A DNA stretch of 64,000 nt from Streptomyces sp. JHA26. GTDB lineage: Bacteria; Actinomycetota; Actinomycetes; Streptomycetales; Streptomycetaceae. Location: the NCBI RefSeq assembly GCF_002005565.1, contig NZ_BDJC01000003.1, positions 1-64,000 on the forward strand. The letters are read 5' to 3'. Each line of letters starts with the position of its first letter. Position 1 is the first letter of the stretch. Shown one piece after another: positions 40,404 through 50,192 of the stretch. The notes beneath the pieces were generated by a model that had not been told where the DNA came from, did not search any database, and was given only the letters and a program-made list of their open reading frames with translations. Position numbers and translations under genes: made by a program.

Positions 40404-42089
40404 TCAGTAGTCCCGGGAGCCGGTCCCGGCCTCCGCCTCCTTGGCGAGCGCCATGCTCCGGGCGGCGTTGAGCATGCGTGTGCCGATCTCCGGCGGGGCC
40501 TGGGTGCGCGACCACTCCTCGGCCGCGTCCATCCGCTCCCGCGTCATGTTGAAGCAGCGGTTCTCCGGCAGCCCGAACTTGTCGGCGTGCGCGATGAAGT
40601 CCACTTCCTTGCGGATGTACTCGTGGATGCGCGCGGCGGCGGCGGCCGGCTCGACGGTCCCGGCCTCGACCGCCTCGCACAGCTCGCGGGTGAGCTTGCC
40701 CATGCGGACGAAGGTCTCGCTGACCGGGAGGGGGGAACCCGGGTTCCCGGACCGCTCGGCCTCGAGGAAGACGTCGGCGTCACCGGTCTCGCTGAACCGG
40801 TAGTAGGCGTCCTCGACCATCATGTTGCCGCTCATCGTCCCGAGCATCCAGGTCCGGTTGACGGCGTTCCACAGCTCGTAGTGACCGAAGCCGACGAACG
40901 AGCTGTAGACCAGGTCGTCGTGGAAGTCGAACAGCCCCTGGTGCAGCGCCTCCACGTGGGCGAACCGCTCCTTGGACCAGTCGCCGTCGCGGGAGGCGGC
41001 GATGAGCCGCCAGCCCAGTGCGTTGACGAGCTCCAGGGTGTTCGCCAGTCCGCGCGAGTACAGCGCGTCGATGAACCCGGCGGCGTGGGACGTCAGGCAG
41101 TAGCGGTCGCCGACGACCGTCTTGGCCGAGTACTGGAGCCGGCCGGTGGAGACCCACGGGCGGACCGCCTTCGCCCCCTCGAACTGCCAGGCGATCTCGG
41201 GGAACCGCGCGAGGAAGTCCTGGAACTCCCGCTCCGGGGGCGTGTCGCCCTTCGGGTACTTCCGCGGGTCCAGGGTGAGGCCGACGCTGCACAGCGGGTT
41301 GCGGGCCGCGGCGTGGTTGTCGAACGGGATCACCCAGAGCCAGCCGCCGTCGAAGACGTGGTGCAGCGTGCCGTGGTGCCACGGGCTCGGCTGGTCGTGC
41401 CGCCGCGCGGTGGGCGAGTCGTCGAACGGCTTCACCCCGATCATGTGCGTGAAGAGGCAGCGCGAGTGGGTCCGGGCCCGCGTGGGCGTCTCGCGCAGCT
41501 CGAACTTCTCCGCGAGCGGTGAGCGGAACCCGCTGCCGTCGACCACGTACGAGGCCCGGAACTCCTCGCCGTGCTCCGTGCGCAGGACCGCGCCCTCGTC
41601 CGGGTCGACGTCGATCTCGGTGACCCGGGTCGCGAGCCGCGCGTCGGCGCCGTACGTGAGCGCCACGTGGAACAGGTGCGCGTCGACGTCCTGCCGGAAC
41701 AGGTGGGTCTCGGTGCGCAGGTCGACCGGGACCACCAGCTGGTTGATCTCCTGCGGGTTCTGCGGCTGTCCCTCGCGGTGGTAGACGAAGCCGAAGTTCT
41801 GCTTCTGGCCGCAGTTGGGGGAGATCTCCTCGATGGTCCCCTTGTAGTGCGACAGGGCCTTCAGCTCGGGCACGTCGTACCGCTTCGCGATGAGCCGCGC
41901 CATGCCCGAGGTGTACGGGATGGTCGACTCGCCCACCGCGAAACGCGGGTGGGTGCCCGCGTCCAGGATGAGGGTCCTCACCCCGTTGCGCGCGAGCACC
42001 GCGCCCAGCATGCCCCCGGCCATGCCGCTGCCGAGGATCGCCACGTCGTACCGGTCTGTCGCCGTGGAGGCGGAGTTCTTGCCGTGCAC
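40404..42089 (-). CDS. FAD-dependent halogenase 1
   Basis: A 561-residue flavin halogenase. The FAD motif ILGSGMAGGMLG is at about 18-30, and the halogenase-specific WxWxIP is present as GGWLWVIPF. The C-terminal 180 residues are longer than in halogenase 2 and should bind the substrate. GTG 42089 has AAGGAAG upstream. Likely substrates are the resorcinol ring of the product or its carrier-bound starter. From memory, venemycin is found mono-halogenated with a preference for bromide when the halogenases are expressed. Confidence 0.92.
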   Translation of the reverse strand: MHGKNSASTATDRYDVAILGSGMAGGMLGAVLARNGVRTLILDAGTHPRFAVGESTIPYTSGMARLIAKRYDVPELKALSHYKGTIEEISPNCGQKQNFGFVYHREGQPQNPQEINQLVVPVDLRTETHLFRQDVDAHLFHVALTYGADARLATRVTEIDVDPDEGAVLRTEHGEEFRASYVVDGSGFRSPLAEKFELRETPTRARTHSRCLFTHMIGVKPFDDSPTARRHDQPSPWHHGTLHHVFDGGWLWVIPFDNHAAARNPLCSVGLTLDPRKYPKGDTPPEREFQDFLARFPEIAWQFEGAKAVRPWVSTGRLQYSAKTVVGDRYCLTSHAAGFIDALYSRGLANTLELVNALGWRLIAASRDGDWSKERFAHVEALHQGLFDFHDDLVYSSFVGFGHYELWNAVNRTWMLGTMSGNMMVEDAYYRFSETGDADVFLEAERSGNPGSPLPVSETFVRMGKLTRELCEAVEAGTVEPAAAAARIHEYIRKEVDFIAHADKFGLPENRCFNMTRERMDAAEEWSRTQAPPEIGTRMLNAARSMALAKEAEAGTGSRDY

Positions 42090-42125
42090 CTGTTCTTCCT
42101 TCCCTTTGACGGTCGACCGGTCGGC

Positions 42126-43403
42126 TCAGTTCCCGGTGGCGGCGGAGGGCCGGGCCTCCGGGACGAGGTCGTCGACGGTGATGTCCAGTGCGAGGTGCTT
42201 GCCGCGCAGGCCGGCCAGGAGCGTGACGAAGTCGTTCGCCGGCGTGTTCTTCTCCTCCGGGTCGATGATCGACTGGGCCAGCCTGTGGTAGTCCTCCTTC
42301 TTCAGCGAACGGTCGTAGAAGCGCTCCACGAAGGAACGGACCTCGTTGAAGAAGCTCAGGTAGGCGGTGGCGTAGCGCTTGAGCGCCACCTCCTCGATCT
42401 CCGGGTACTGGAGGACCTTGTCGACGACCCGGGACAGGATGCTGCCCGCGGTCGTCGCCAGCGCGACACCGGTCGAGATCAGCGGGTCGACGAACGCGGC
42501 CGCGTCACCGACGGCGGCCCAGCCCTTCCCGTGGACGGTCTGGTTCGTGTACGACCAGTCCCGGGCACTGCGGAAGCCGGCCGACTGGCGGGCGTCCCGC
42601 AGCATGTGCTTGAGCTTCGTGGTCTTCTCGACCTCGTCGCGGAAGAGCTGCTCGAGGCCCTGGTCGCTCTCGCCCGCGACCGTGCTCGGCGTCACGAGAC
42701 CGACGCTGATCGTCCCCTTGTCGAGCGGGATCCCCCAGAACCAGCCGTTCTCGATGCCCTCGACCAGGATGTTGGTGTACTGGTCGCCGGGCAGCCGCTC
42801 GCAGTTGTCGAAGTACGTCCACACGGCGACGTTGCGGAGCTTGTCGTGCCAGTGGATCTCCGAGTACTTGCGGGTGAGGACGCGCGCCTGACCCGAGGCG
42901 TCCACCACCATGGCGGACTTGACCTCGTAGGTCTCCTTGCCGCCGCGCACGGTGAAGCGGACGCCCGTGACCCGGTCGTCCTCCTCGACGGGCTCCTTCA
43001 CCGTGGCGTCCTCGACGACGTACGCCCCCAGCTCCCGCGCCCGGTCCAGGATCACCGAGTCCAGGTCGGCGCGCCGCGTGTGGTAAGCGAACGGGTAGTC
43101 GCCGCCGTCGACGAAGGAGAAGTCCCAGGCCGCCTGCTCGTTCCCCCAGACGAACGTCCCGCCGTACTTGCGCTCGAACCCGCGCTGCTCCAGCCGTTCG
43201 GTGAGCCCCATTTCCTCCATGGGGGCCATCACCACCGGAATAAGTGATTCACCGACGTGATAACGCGGAAAACGCTCACGGTCGAGAATCAGCACCCGGT
43301 GTCCGCGCTTGGCGAGAAGTCCGGCGGTGGTGGCACCGGCCGGCCCGCCCCCGATAACGATGACATCGAATTCGTTGGGTATTCCGGTGAGACTGGACGG
43401 CAT
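42126..43403 (-). CDS. FAD-dependent halogenase 2
   Basis: A 425-residue flavin halogenase with FAD motif VIGGGPAGATTAGLLAKRG, HVGESLIP and the WxWxIP signature as NGWFWGIPL. It is about 135 residues shorter than halogenase 1 and not a close copy, so the two should differ in substrate or timing. ATG 43403 has GGGAAGG upstream. It is the first gene of the minus-strand operon and divergent from vemG across a 269-bp gap. Confidence 0.92.
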   Translation of the reverse strand: MPSSLTGIPNEFDVIVIGGGPAGATTAGLLAKRGHRVLILDRERFPRYHVGESLIPVVMAPMEEMGLTERLEQRGFERKYGGTFVWGNEQAAWDFSFVDGGDYPFAYHTRRADLDSVILDRARELGAYVVEDATVKEPVEEDDRVTGVRFTVRGGKETYEVKSAMVVDASGQARVLTRKYSEIHWHDKLRNVAVWTYFDNCERLPGDQYTNILVEGIENGWFWGIPLDKGTISVGLVTPSTVAGESDQGLEQLFRDEVEKTTKLKHMLRDARQSAGFRSARDWSYTNQTVHGKGWAAVGDAAAFVDPLISTGVALATTAGSILSRVVDKVLQYPEIEEVALKRYATAYLSFFNEVRSFVERFYDRSLKKEDYHRLAQSIIDPEEKNTPANDFVTLLAGLRGKHLALDITVDDLVPEARPSAATGN

Positions 43404-43567
43404 GCTCGACCTTCCCGATCCGAAACGTGCCACGTCCCGCCGGGCGGGCGTCCGCAGCACTGCGTTGGCTGGACTCAGCAAGGTTCGGACAGGCGGGCTG
43501 AATGCCTTCTGCACAGCTTCTGGACGACTCCTTGTGGAATCCGGAACAGGCGCTGGATCAGGGGAGG

Positions 43568-43606
43568 AAATAGGGGTTGTATTCGCGGCCCCGGACTTTC
43601 TAGCGT
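43568..43606 (+). promoter_or_regulatory. Candidate vemG promoter with adjoining activator site
   Basis: A -35-like TTGTAT (43577-43582), 18 bp and TAGCGT (43601-43606) lie 67 bp before vemG. The motif AAATAGGGGTTGTATTCGC (43568-43586) overlaps the -35 and resembles the site upstream of dpgA. The preceding GGGGAGG (43561-43567) gives two G-rich repeats 12 bp apart, reminiscent of MalT-type boxes used by LAL regulators. Confidence 0.5.
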
Positions 43607-43672
43607 TGCGCAAGGCGAGCTCGCCGGTCACGGCGGAGACATGAGCAGGCTCAAGCAGGCAGGAGCGTACGA

Positions 43673-46600
43673 GTGACGCACGTCGAAGACATCCGGCCAC
43701 TTTCCGAAGTGCTGCGCGGCCATGCGCTCGACCGCCCGGACCAGGTCGCGTTCGCCGACGAGGAGCGCGAGGTCACCTACGCGCGGCTCGCCGAGCGCAC
43801 CGGGCGGCTGGCCGGCCACTTGGCCGGGGCCGGGGTGGAGCGCGGCGACCGGGTCGCGATCCTTCTCGGCAACAGCGTCACGACCGTCGAGGGCTATCTC
43901 GCGGTCACCCGCGCCGCGGCCGTGGGCGTACCGGTCAACCCCCGGTCCTCGGACGCCGAACTGGCGCACCAGCTGGACGACAGCGGAGCCCGCTGCGTCA
44001 TCACCGACGGCGCCCACCTGGAGCAGGTCGAGCGCATGAGGGCGACGCGGGAGGGGATGCTCGTCGTCCTCGCGCACGACGACGCCTCCGGAGGCCGCAC
44101 CTCCGCGGCAGGCGCCCCCGCTCTCGGCATCCTCGCCTTCGACGAGCTCGCCGAGAGCGAACCGACCCGAGGCCCCCGGGACGACCTCGGCCTCGACGAG
44201 CCGGCCTGGATCCTCTACACCTCCGGCACCACCGGGGCGGCCAAGGGCGTGGTCTCCCACCAGCGGGCCTGCCTGTGGTCCGTGCGCCACTCCTACCAGG
44301 GCGTCCTCGGCCTGGGCCCCGACGACCGGCTGCTGTGGCCGCTGCCGCTCTTCCACAGCCTCGCGCACATCCTCTGCGTCCTGGGCGTGACCGTCACCGG
44401 CGCCACCGCGCGCATCCTCCCCGGCTTCGGCGCCCGCAACGTGCTGGAGGCCCTGCGGGCCGAGCCGTACACCCTGCTGCTGGGCGTCCCAGCCATGTAC
44501 TTCCAGCTGATCGAGGCGGTGGAGGCGGCCGAGGAGACCGGCCGGACGGTCCCGAAGCCGCGGGTCTGCGTGGTCACCGGCGCGGCGACCGGCGCGGCGC
44601 TCGCCTCGGCCGTCGAGCGGGTGCTCGGCGCCCCGCTCGTCGACAGCTACGGCTCCACCGAGACCTGCGGGGCGATCACCATGAGCCGCCCCGGCTCCCC
44701 GCGGCCGCCCGGCACCTGCGGGACCGCGGTGCCCGGCACCGACCTGCGCCTGGTCGACCCGCGTACCGGCCTCGACGCGCGGGCCGGCGACGAGGGCGAG
44801 GTCCTCGTCAGGAGCCCCGGCCTGATGCTGGGGTACCACGGCCGGCCGGAGGAGACCGCGGCCGCGCTGCGCGACGGCTGGTACCGCACCGGAGACCTGG
44901 CCCGGCGGGACGCCGAAGGGCACCTGACGATCACCGGCCGGGTCAAGGAACTCATCATCCGGGCGGGGGAGAACATCCAGCCCGGCGAGATCGAGGACGT
45001 CCTGCGCGGCGTCCCCGGCATCGTGGACGCGGCCGTGACGGGCCGCCCCGACGAGGCACTGGGCGAAGTCCCCGTCGCCTACGTGGTGCCCGCCGCCGAG
45101 GGCTGGTCGCCCACCGAGGCGCTGGCGGCCTGCCGGGACCGGCTCAGCTACTTCAAGGTTCCGGCGTACCTCTACGAGACCGCCGCCCTGCCGCTCACCG
45201 CCTCCGGCAAGGTCAGCCGCCGCAGGCTGCCGCACCTCCCCGCCCGGCTGCGGGGCGTCGGCACCGGCCACCACGACCACCTGTGGCACACCCGATGGGT
45301 CCCGTGGCAGCCCGAGGCCGCACCGGCCGGCTCCGACGACGCGTCGTCGTCGGCGGAGGCGGGGGCGACGGCCGGCCCGGCGGCGCGCTGGGCCGTGATC
45401 GGAGCCGGGGACCCGGCGTTCACGGAGGCCGTGCGCCGGGCGGGCGGCGTCACCGAACCCTTCCCCGACGTGGCGGCGGCGCGTGCCGCCGGGCCGTTCG
45501 ACGGCTGCCTGCTGACGGCCGGTCCGCCGGACACGGGCGCGCCGTCCGACGTGCTCGCCGCGCCGCCCGCCCCGGAGACGGACGGACCGCCCGGGGCCCG
45601 GACCGTCGTCCTCACCCGGGGCGCCGTGGCCGGCCGCCCCGGCGAGCGGGTGGACCCGGCCGCCGCGGCCGTGCGCGCCCGGTGCCTCGCCCCCGGGGCC
45701 GGCCGGACGGTCCTGGTCGACCTGGAGCCGGGGGAGCGGACCGGGGAGGCGCACGTCGCCGCCTGGCGCACGATCCTGGACGCGCCCGCAGGGGAACCGG
45801 AGTTCGCCGTCCGCGCCGGGGAGGTCCTCGTGCCGCGGCTGGCCCGCGTCCGGGCGACGGCCGAGCTCGCCGCGGTGCCGCCGCGGCAGGGCGGCACCGC
45901 CCTCGTGACGGGAGCGGGCACCCGCCTCGCCCGCCTGCTCGCGGTCCACCTCCTCCTGAACCACGAAGTCCGCGACCTCGCCCTCACCGGTGCCGACCCG
46001 GCCGCGGTCCGGTCCCTGGCCGCCGAACTGACCCGGCTCGGCGCCACCGTGACGGTACGCCGCGAACTCCCGGACACGCCCGAGGGCGCCGCCGCCCTGC
46101 TCGCCGCCCTCGGCCCGGACCGCCCGCTCGACACGATCGTCCACCCGGTGACCACCCCCGCCGACGCGACGGCCGCGGAGCGGCTGCTCACCCTGACCCG
46201 CGACACCGGGCACACCACCCTCACCCTGTGCGGCGCGCTCCTCCACCCCGGCACCCACCCCGCGGACCCCGCCACGACGACGGCCACGGCCTACGCCGCC
46301 GCGCTCGCCCACGACGCCCACCACGCCGCCTTCCTGGCCTTCGGCCCGGTCACCGCCGAGGGGGACGCCCCCGACACGACACCACCGGGCCTCGCGGCAC
46401 TCACCGCCCGGGAGGTGGCCGACGCCTTCGACGCCGCGCGGGCGACGCCGGGCGGCCAGACCCTCGTGATGCGCACCGACCCGTGGACGGCGCGGTCCCC
46501 CGGGGCCGCCCGGCTCCGCCGACTGCTCCGCGCGCCCGCCGAGGACGCCGGCCCGGCCGACGGCGACGGGCTGCGGGACCGGCTCGGCGGGCTGCCGCCC

Positions 46601-49600
46601 AGGGCCCGCGAGCGGGCGCTGACCGAACTCGTGCGGGACGAGGCGGCACGGGTGCTCGGACTCGACGAGCCGGGACGGATCGACACCGGCTGCGCCTTCA
46701 CCCACCTCGGGCTCACCTCGCTCACCGCCGTCGCCCTGCGCGACCGGCTGGCCGCGCGGACCGGGCTGCGCCTGCCCGTGACGATCGCCTTCGACCACCC
46801 GACCCCCGCGGCACTGGCCGCGGCCCTGGAACGCAGGCTGTTCGGCCGCCGGCCGGACGCCGCCGCCGCACGGCGCCCCGCACGTGCCGCCGACGACCCC
46901 GGTCACGCCCACGACCCCGTCGTCGTCGTGGGCATGGGCTGCCGCTACCCCGGCGGCGTCGCCTCCCCGGAGGACCTGTGGCGGCTCGTCGCCGAGGGCC
47001 GCGACGCCGTCGGCGCGTTCCCCACCGACCGCGGCTGGGACCTGGAACGGCTGCTGCGCGGCGACGGCACGGAGCCCGGCACCTCGGCCACCGCATCCGG
47101 CGGATTCCTCGACGCGCCGGGCGACTTCGACGCCGCGTTCTTCGGCATCAGCCCGCGCGAGGCCCTCGCCATGGACCCGCAGCAGCGACTGCTCCTGGAG
47201 GTCGGCTGGGAGGCCGTGGAACGCGCCGGCATCGACCCGACCACCCTGCGGCAGACGGACACCGGCGTGTACGTCGGGCTGATGTTCCACGACTACGCCA
47301 AGAACCCCGGCCCCCTGCCCGAGGACCTGGAACGGCTCCTCGGCACCGGCACCGCCGGCAGCGTCGCCTCCGGGCGCCTCGCCTACACCCTGGGCCTCAA
47401 CGGCCCGGCCCTCACGGTCGACACCGCCTGTTCCTCCTCGCTCGTCGCCCTCCACCTCGCCTCGCAGGCCCTGCGCCGCGGCGAGTGCTCCCTCGCCCTG
47501 GCCGGCGGCGTCGCCGTCATGGCGACCCCCGGCACCTTCGTGGAGTTCAGCCGCCAGCACGGCCTCGCCCCCGACGGCCGGTGCAAGGCCTTCGCCGCGG
47601 GCGCCGACGGCACCGGCTGGTCCGAGGGCGTCGGCGTCGTCGTCCTGGAACGCCTCTCCGACGCACGCCGCAACAACCACCCCGTGCTCGCCGTGATCCG
47701 GGGCAGCGCGGTCAACCAGGACGGTGCCAGCAACGGCCTGACCGCGCCCAGCGGACCGGCCCAGCAGCAGGTCGTCCGCCGGGCCCTGGCCGACGCGGGC
47801 CTCACGCCCGCCGACGTCGACGCCGTCGAGGCGCACGGCACGGGAACCGTCCTCGGCGACCCCATCGAGGCCAACGCGCTCCTCGCCACCTACGGCCAGG
47901 ACCGAGACCCGCGACGCCCGCTGCTGCTCGGCTCGTTCAAGTCCAACATCGGCCACGCCCAGGCCGCGGCCGGGGTCGGCGCCGTCATCAAGACGGTGCA
48001 GGCGATCCGGCACGGCGAACTGCCCCGCACCCTGCACGTCGACCGGCCCACCCCGGCCGTGGACTGGTCCTCCGGGGCGATGCGCCTGCTCCGGGAGCAC
48101 ACCGCCTGGCCCGAGACCACGGGCCGCCGCCGGGCCGCCGTGTCCTCCTTCGGCGTCAGCGGCACGAACGCCCACCTCATCCTGGAACAGGCCCCCGACC
48201 CCCTGCCCGCCGCCCGGCCGGCCGAACTCCCCGACACCGTGCCGGTCGTGCTGTCGGCCCGCACCGGTCCGGCCCTGCGCCGCCGGGCCGAACTCCTGCT
48301 GGACCGGGTGCGCGCGGACCGGGAGCTCGACGTCCCCGACCTCGCGGCCGCCCTCGCCACCACCCGCACCGCCTTCCCGCGACGCACCGCCTTCGTCGTG
48401 GACGGCGCCGCGGAACTGGAACACCGACTGGCGGCCGTCGCCGACGGCCGGGACACGGGCGTCGTCACCGACGAGGCGCCCGGGGAACCGTCCCTGGCCA
48501 TCGGGTTCACCGGCCAGGGCAGCCAACGCCCCGGAATGGGAAGGGAACTGTACGCCGCCTACCCCGCCTTCGCCCGGGCGTTCGACGCGGTCTGCGCCGC
48601 CCTCGACCCGCACCTCGACCGTCCGCTGCGCGACGTCGTGTGGGCCCCCGAGGGGACGCGGCAGGCCGCGCTCCTGGACCGCACCGACTTCACCCAGGCC
48701 GCGCTGTTCGCCCTGGAGAGCGCCCTCTTCCGGCTGGTCGAGTCCTGGGGCGTCGTTCCCGACCTCGTCCTGGGGCACTCCGTCGGCGCGCTGACCGCCG
48801 CACACGCGGCCGGGGTGCTGTCCCTGGAGGACGCCGCCTCGCTCGTCGCGGCCCGCGGCCGCCTGATGGCCGCACTGCCGGCCGGCGGCGCCATGACCGC
48901 GATCGAGGCGACCGAGGACGAGGTCCGGGCCGTGCTCGCGACCACGTCCCGGCCTCCGGCCGTCGCCGCGGTGAACGGCCCCCGCTCGGTCGTGGTGTCC
49001 GGCGACGAGGGGGCGGTACGGGCCGTCGCCGAGGCGTTCCGGACGCAGAAGCGCCGGGTGACCGCGCTGCGGGTCAGCCACGCCTTCCACTCGCCACTCA
49101 TGGACCCCGTACTGGAGGAGTTCGCGGCGGCGGCGCGGAAGCTGACCTACCGGCCGCCCCTCCTCCCGATGGTCTCCGACCTCACCGGCCGGCTCGCCGA
49201 GACGGACCACCTCCGCTCGCCCGACTACTGGGTCCGCCACGCCCGCGAGACCGTCCGCTTCGCGGACGCCGTACGCGCCCTGCCCGGCGAGGGGATCACG
49301 GCCTTCCTCGAACTCGGCCCCGACCGCCAGCTCACCACCATGGCGGGCGACTGCGTGTCCGGCTCGGGAATCGCCCTGTGCGGAGGGCTGCGCCGCGGAC
49401 GGTCCGAGGTGCGCTCGCTCCTCGAAGCGGTGGCCCTGGCCCATGCGCGCGGCATCCCCGTCGACTGGCCGGAGCTCTTCGCCGGACGCCCCGCACACCC
49501 GGTCGACCTGCCCGTCTACCCCTTCGAGCACCGGCGGTACTGGCTCGCCTCCGGAACGGCGGACGCCACGGTTCCCGCGCCGGCGGCGATGCCCGCACCC

Positions 49601-50191
49601 GCGTCCCCGCCGGACGAGCCCCCGCCCGCGGAACGGCTCCGCGCCGACCTGGCACGCCTCTCCGAGGAACTGCGGGAACGGACGCTGACCGACCTCGTCC
49701 GAACGGAAGTCGCCGGCGTCGCCGGCTTCGACGGCCCGCACGAGGTCGAGGCCCACCGCAGCATGACCGACCTCGGACTCGACTCCGTCTCCGCCGTGGA
49801 CCTGAGCGAGCGGCTCGGCGCGCGGACCGGGCTCGCCCTGCCCACCTCCCTGGCCTTCGACCACCCCACGTCGACGGCCATCGCCCGCCACCTGCTCGAC
49901 GAGCTCCACGTCACGGGCCTCGCCCGGGAAGACGGGAGGACCGGGGCACCGCAGGGGACGGTCTTCGGCGAACTGGCCAGGCTGGAGGCGTCCGTCGAAC
50001 GGGACCGCCCCGACGCCGCCGCACGCGACCGGCTCGCCGAAAGACTGCGCACCCTGGCCGCGCGGCTGGCCGACGGCTCACCGGAGTACTCCGAAAACGC
50101 GCAGGGGACCTCGCTCGGCGACCGGATCGCCGGGGCCACGACGGTCGACCAGCTCTTCGACCTCATCGACGACGAACTGAAGGGACCGTGA
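43673..50191 (+). CDS. vemG: Modular PKS VemG: A-(KR-like)-ACP-KS-AT-ACP
   Basis: A 2172-residue starter and first extension protein. A CoA-ligase-type A domain (residues 1-525; [11 protein letters not shown] near 185; [10 protein letters not shown] near 515) should activate 3,5-dihydroxybenzoate. Residues 530-980 look like a ketoreductase that has lost its catalytic residues ([12 protein letters not shown] at the nucleotide site). Then come ACP1 (Ser1016), a KS (Cys1253 in [22 protein letters not shown]), a malonyl-specific AT (Ser1703 in GHSVG; HAFH) and ACP2 (Ser2038), ending in a short C-terminal docking region. No active reductive domain follows. GTG 43673 has AGGAG upstream. The layout agrees with the venemycin starter PKS as I remember it. 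Confidence 0.93.
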   Translation: MTHVEDIRPLSEVLRGHALDRPDQVAFADEEREVTYARLAERTGRLAGHLAGAGVERGDRVAILLGNSVTTVEGYLAVTRAAAVGVPVNPRSSDAELAHQLDDSGARCVITDGAHLEQVERMRATREGMLVVLAHDDASGGRTSAAGAPALGILAFDELAESEPTRGPRDDLGLDEPAWILYTSGTTGAAKGVVSHQRACLWSVRHSYQGVLGLGPDDRLLWPLPLFHSLAHILCVLGVTVTGATARILPGFGARNVLEALRAEPYTLLLGVPAMYFQLIEAVEAAEETGRTVPKPRVCVVTGAATGAALASAVERVLGAPLVDSYGSTETCGAITMSRPGSPRPPGTCGTAVPGTDLRLVDPRTGLDARAGDEGEVLVRSPGLMLGYHGRPEETAAALRDGWYRTGDLARRDAEGHLTITGRVKELIIRAGENIQPGEIEDVLRGVPGIVDAAVTGRPDEALGEVPVAYVVPAAEGWSPTEALAACRDRLSYFKVPAYLYETAALPLTASGKVSRRRLPHLPARLRGVGTGHHDHLWHTRWVPWQPEAAPAGSDDASSSAEAGATAGPAARWAVIGAGDPAFTEAVRRAGGVTEPFPDVAAARAAGPFDGCLLTAGPPDTGAPSDVLAAPPAPETDGPPGARTVVLTRGAVAGRPGERVDPAAAAVRARCLAPGAGRTVLVDLEPGERTGEAHVAAWRTILDAPAGEPEFAVRAGEVLVPRLARVRATAELAAVPPRQGGTALVTGAGTRLARLLAVHLLLNHEVRDLALTGADPAAVRSLAAELTRLGATVTVRRELPDTPEGAAALLAALGPDRPLDTIVHPVTTPADATAAERLLTLTRDTGHTTLTLCGALLHPGTHPADPATTTATAYAAALAHDAHHAAFLAFGPVTAEGDAPDTTPPGLAALTAREVADAFDAARATPGGQTLVMRTDPWTARSPGAARLRRLLRAPAEDAGPADGDGLRDRLGGLPPRARERALTELVRDEAARVLGLDEPGRIDTGCAFTHLGLTSLTAVALRDRLAARTGLRLPVTIAFDHPTPAALAAALERRLFGRRPDAAAARRPARAADDPGHAHDPVVVVGMGCRYPGGVASPEDLWRLVAEGRDAVGAFPTDRGWDLERLLRGDGTEPGTSATASGGFLDAPGDFDAAFFGISPREALAMDPQQRLLLEVGWEAVERAGIDPTTLRQTDTGVYVGLMFHDYAKNPGPLPEDLERLLGTGTAGSVASGRLAYTLGLNGPALTVDTACSSSLVALHLASQALRRGECSLALAGGVAVMATPGTFVEFSRQHGLAPDGRCKAFAAGADGTGWSEGVGVVVLERLSDARRNNHPVLAVIRGSAVNQDGASNGLTAPSGPAQQQVVRRALADAGLTPADVDAVEAHGTGTVLGDPIEANALLATYGQDRDPRRPLLLGSFKSNIGHAQAAAGVGAVIKTVQAIRHGELPRTLHVDRPTPAVDWSSGAMRLLREHTAWPETTGRRRAAVSSFGVSGTNAHLILEQAPDPLPAARPAELPDTVPVVLSARTGPALRRRAELLLDRVRADRELDVPDLAAALATTRTAFPRRTAFVVDGAAELEHRLAAVADGRDTGVVTDEAPGEPSLAIGFTGQGSQRPGMGRELYAAYPAFARAFDAVCAALDPHLDRPLRDVVWAPEGTRQAALLDRTDFTQAALFALESALFRLVESWGVVPDLVLGHSVGALTAAHAAGVLSLEDAASLVAARGRLMAALPAGGAMTAIEATEDEVRAVLATTSRPPAVAAVNGPRSVVVSGDEGAVRAVAEAFRTQKRRVTALRVSHAFHSPLMDPVLEEFAAAARKLTYRPPLLPMVSDLTGRLAETDHLRSPDYWVRHARETVRFADAVRALPGEGITAFLELGPDRQLTTMAGDCVSGSGIALCGGLRRGRSEVRSLLEAVALAHARGIPVDWPELFAGRPAHPVDLPVYPFEHRRYWLASGTADATVPAPAAMPAPASPPDEPPPAERLRADLARLSEELRERTLTDLVRTEVAGVAGFDGPHEVEAHRSMTDLGLDSVSAVDLSERLGARTGLALPTSLAFDHPTSTAIARHLLDELHVTGLAREDGRTGAPQGTVFGELARLEASVERDRPDAAARDRLAERLRTLAARLADGSPEYSENAQGTSLGDRIAGATTVDQLFDLIDDELKGP

Positions 50192-50192
50192 C

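Noticed and set aside
45900..46500. An active ketoreductase in VemG
   Set aside because: The nucleotide motif is shortened and the catalytic Ser-Tyr-Lys pattern is missing.
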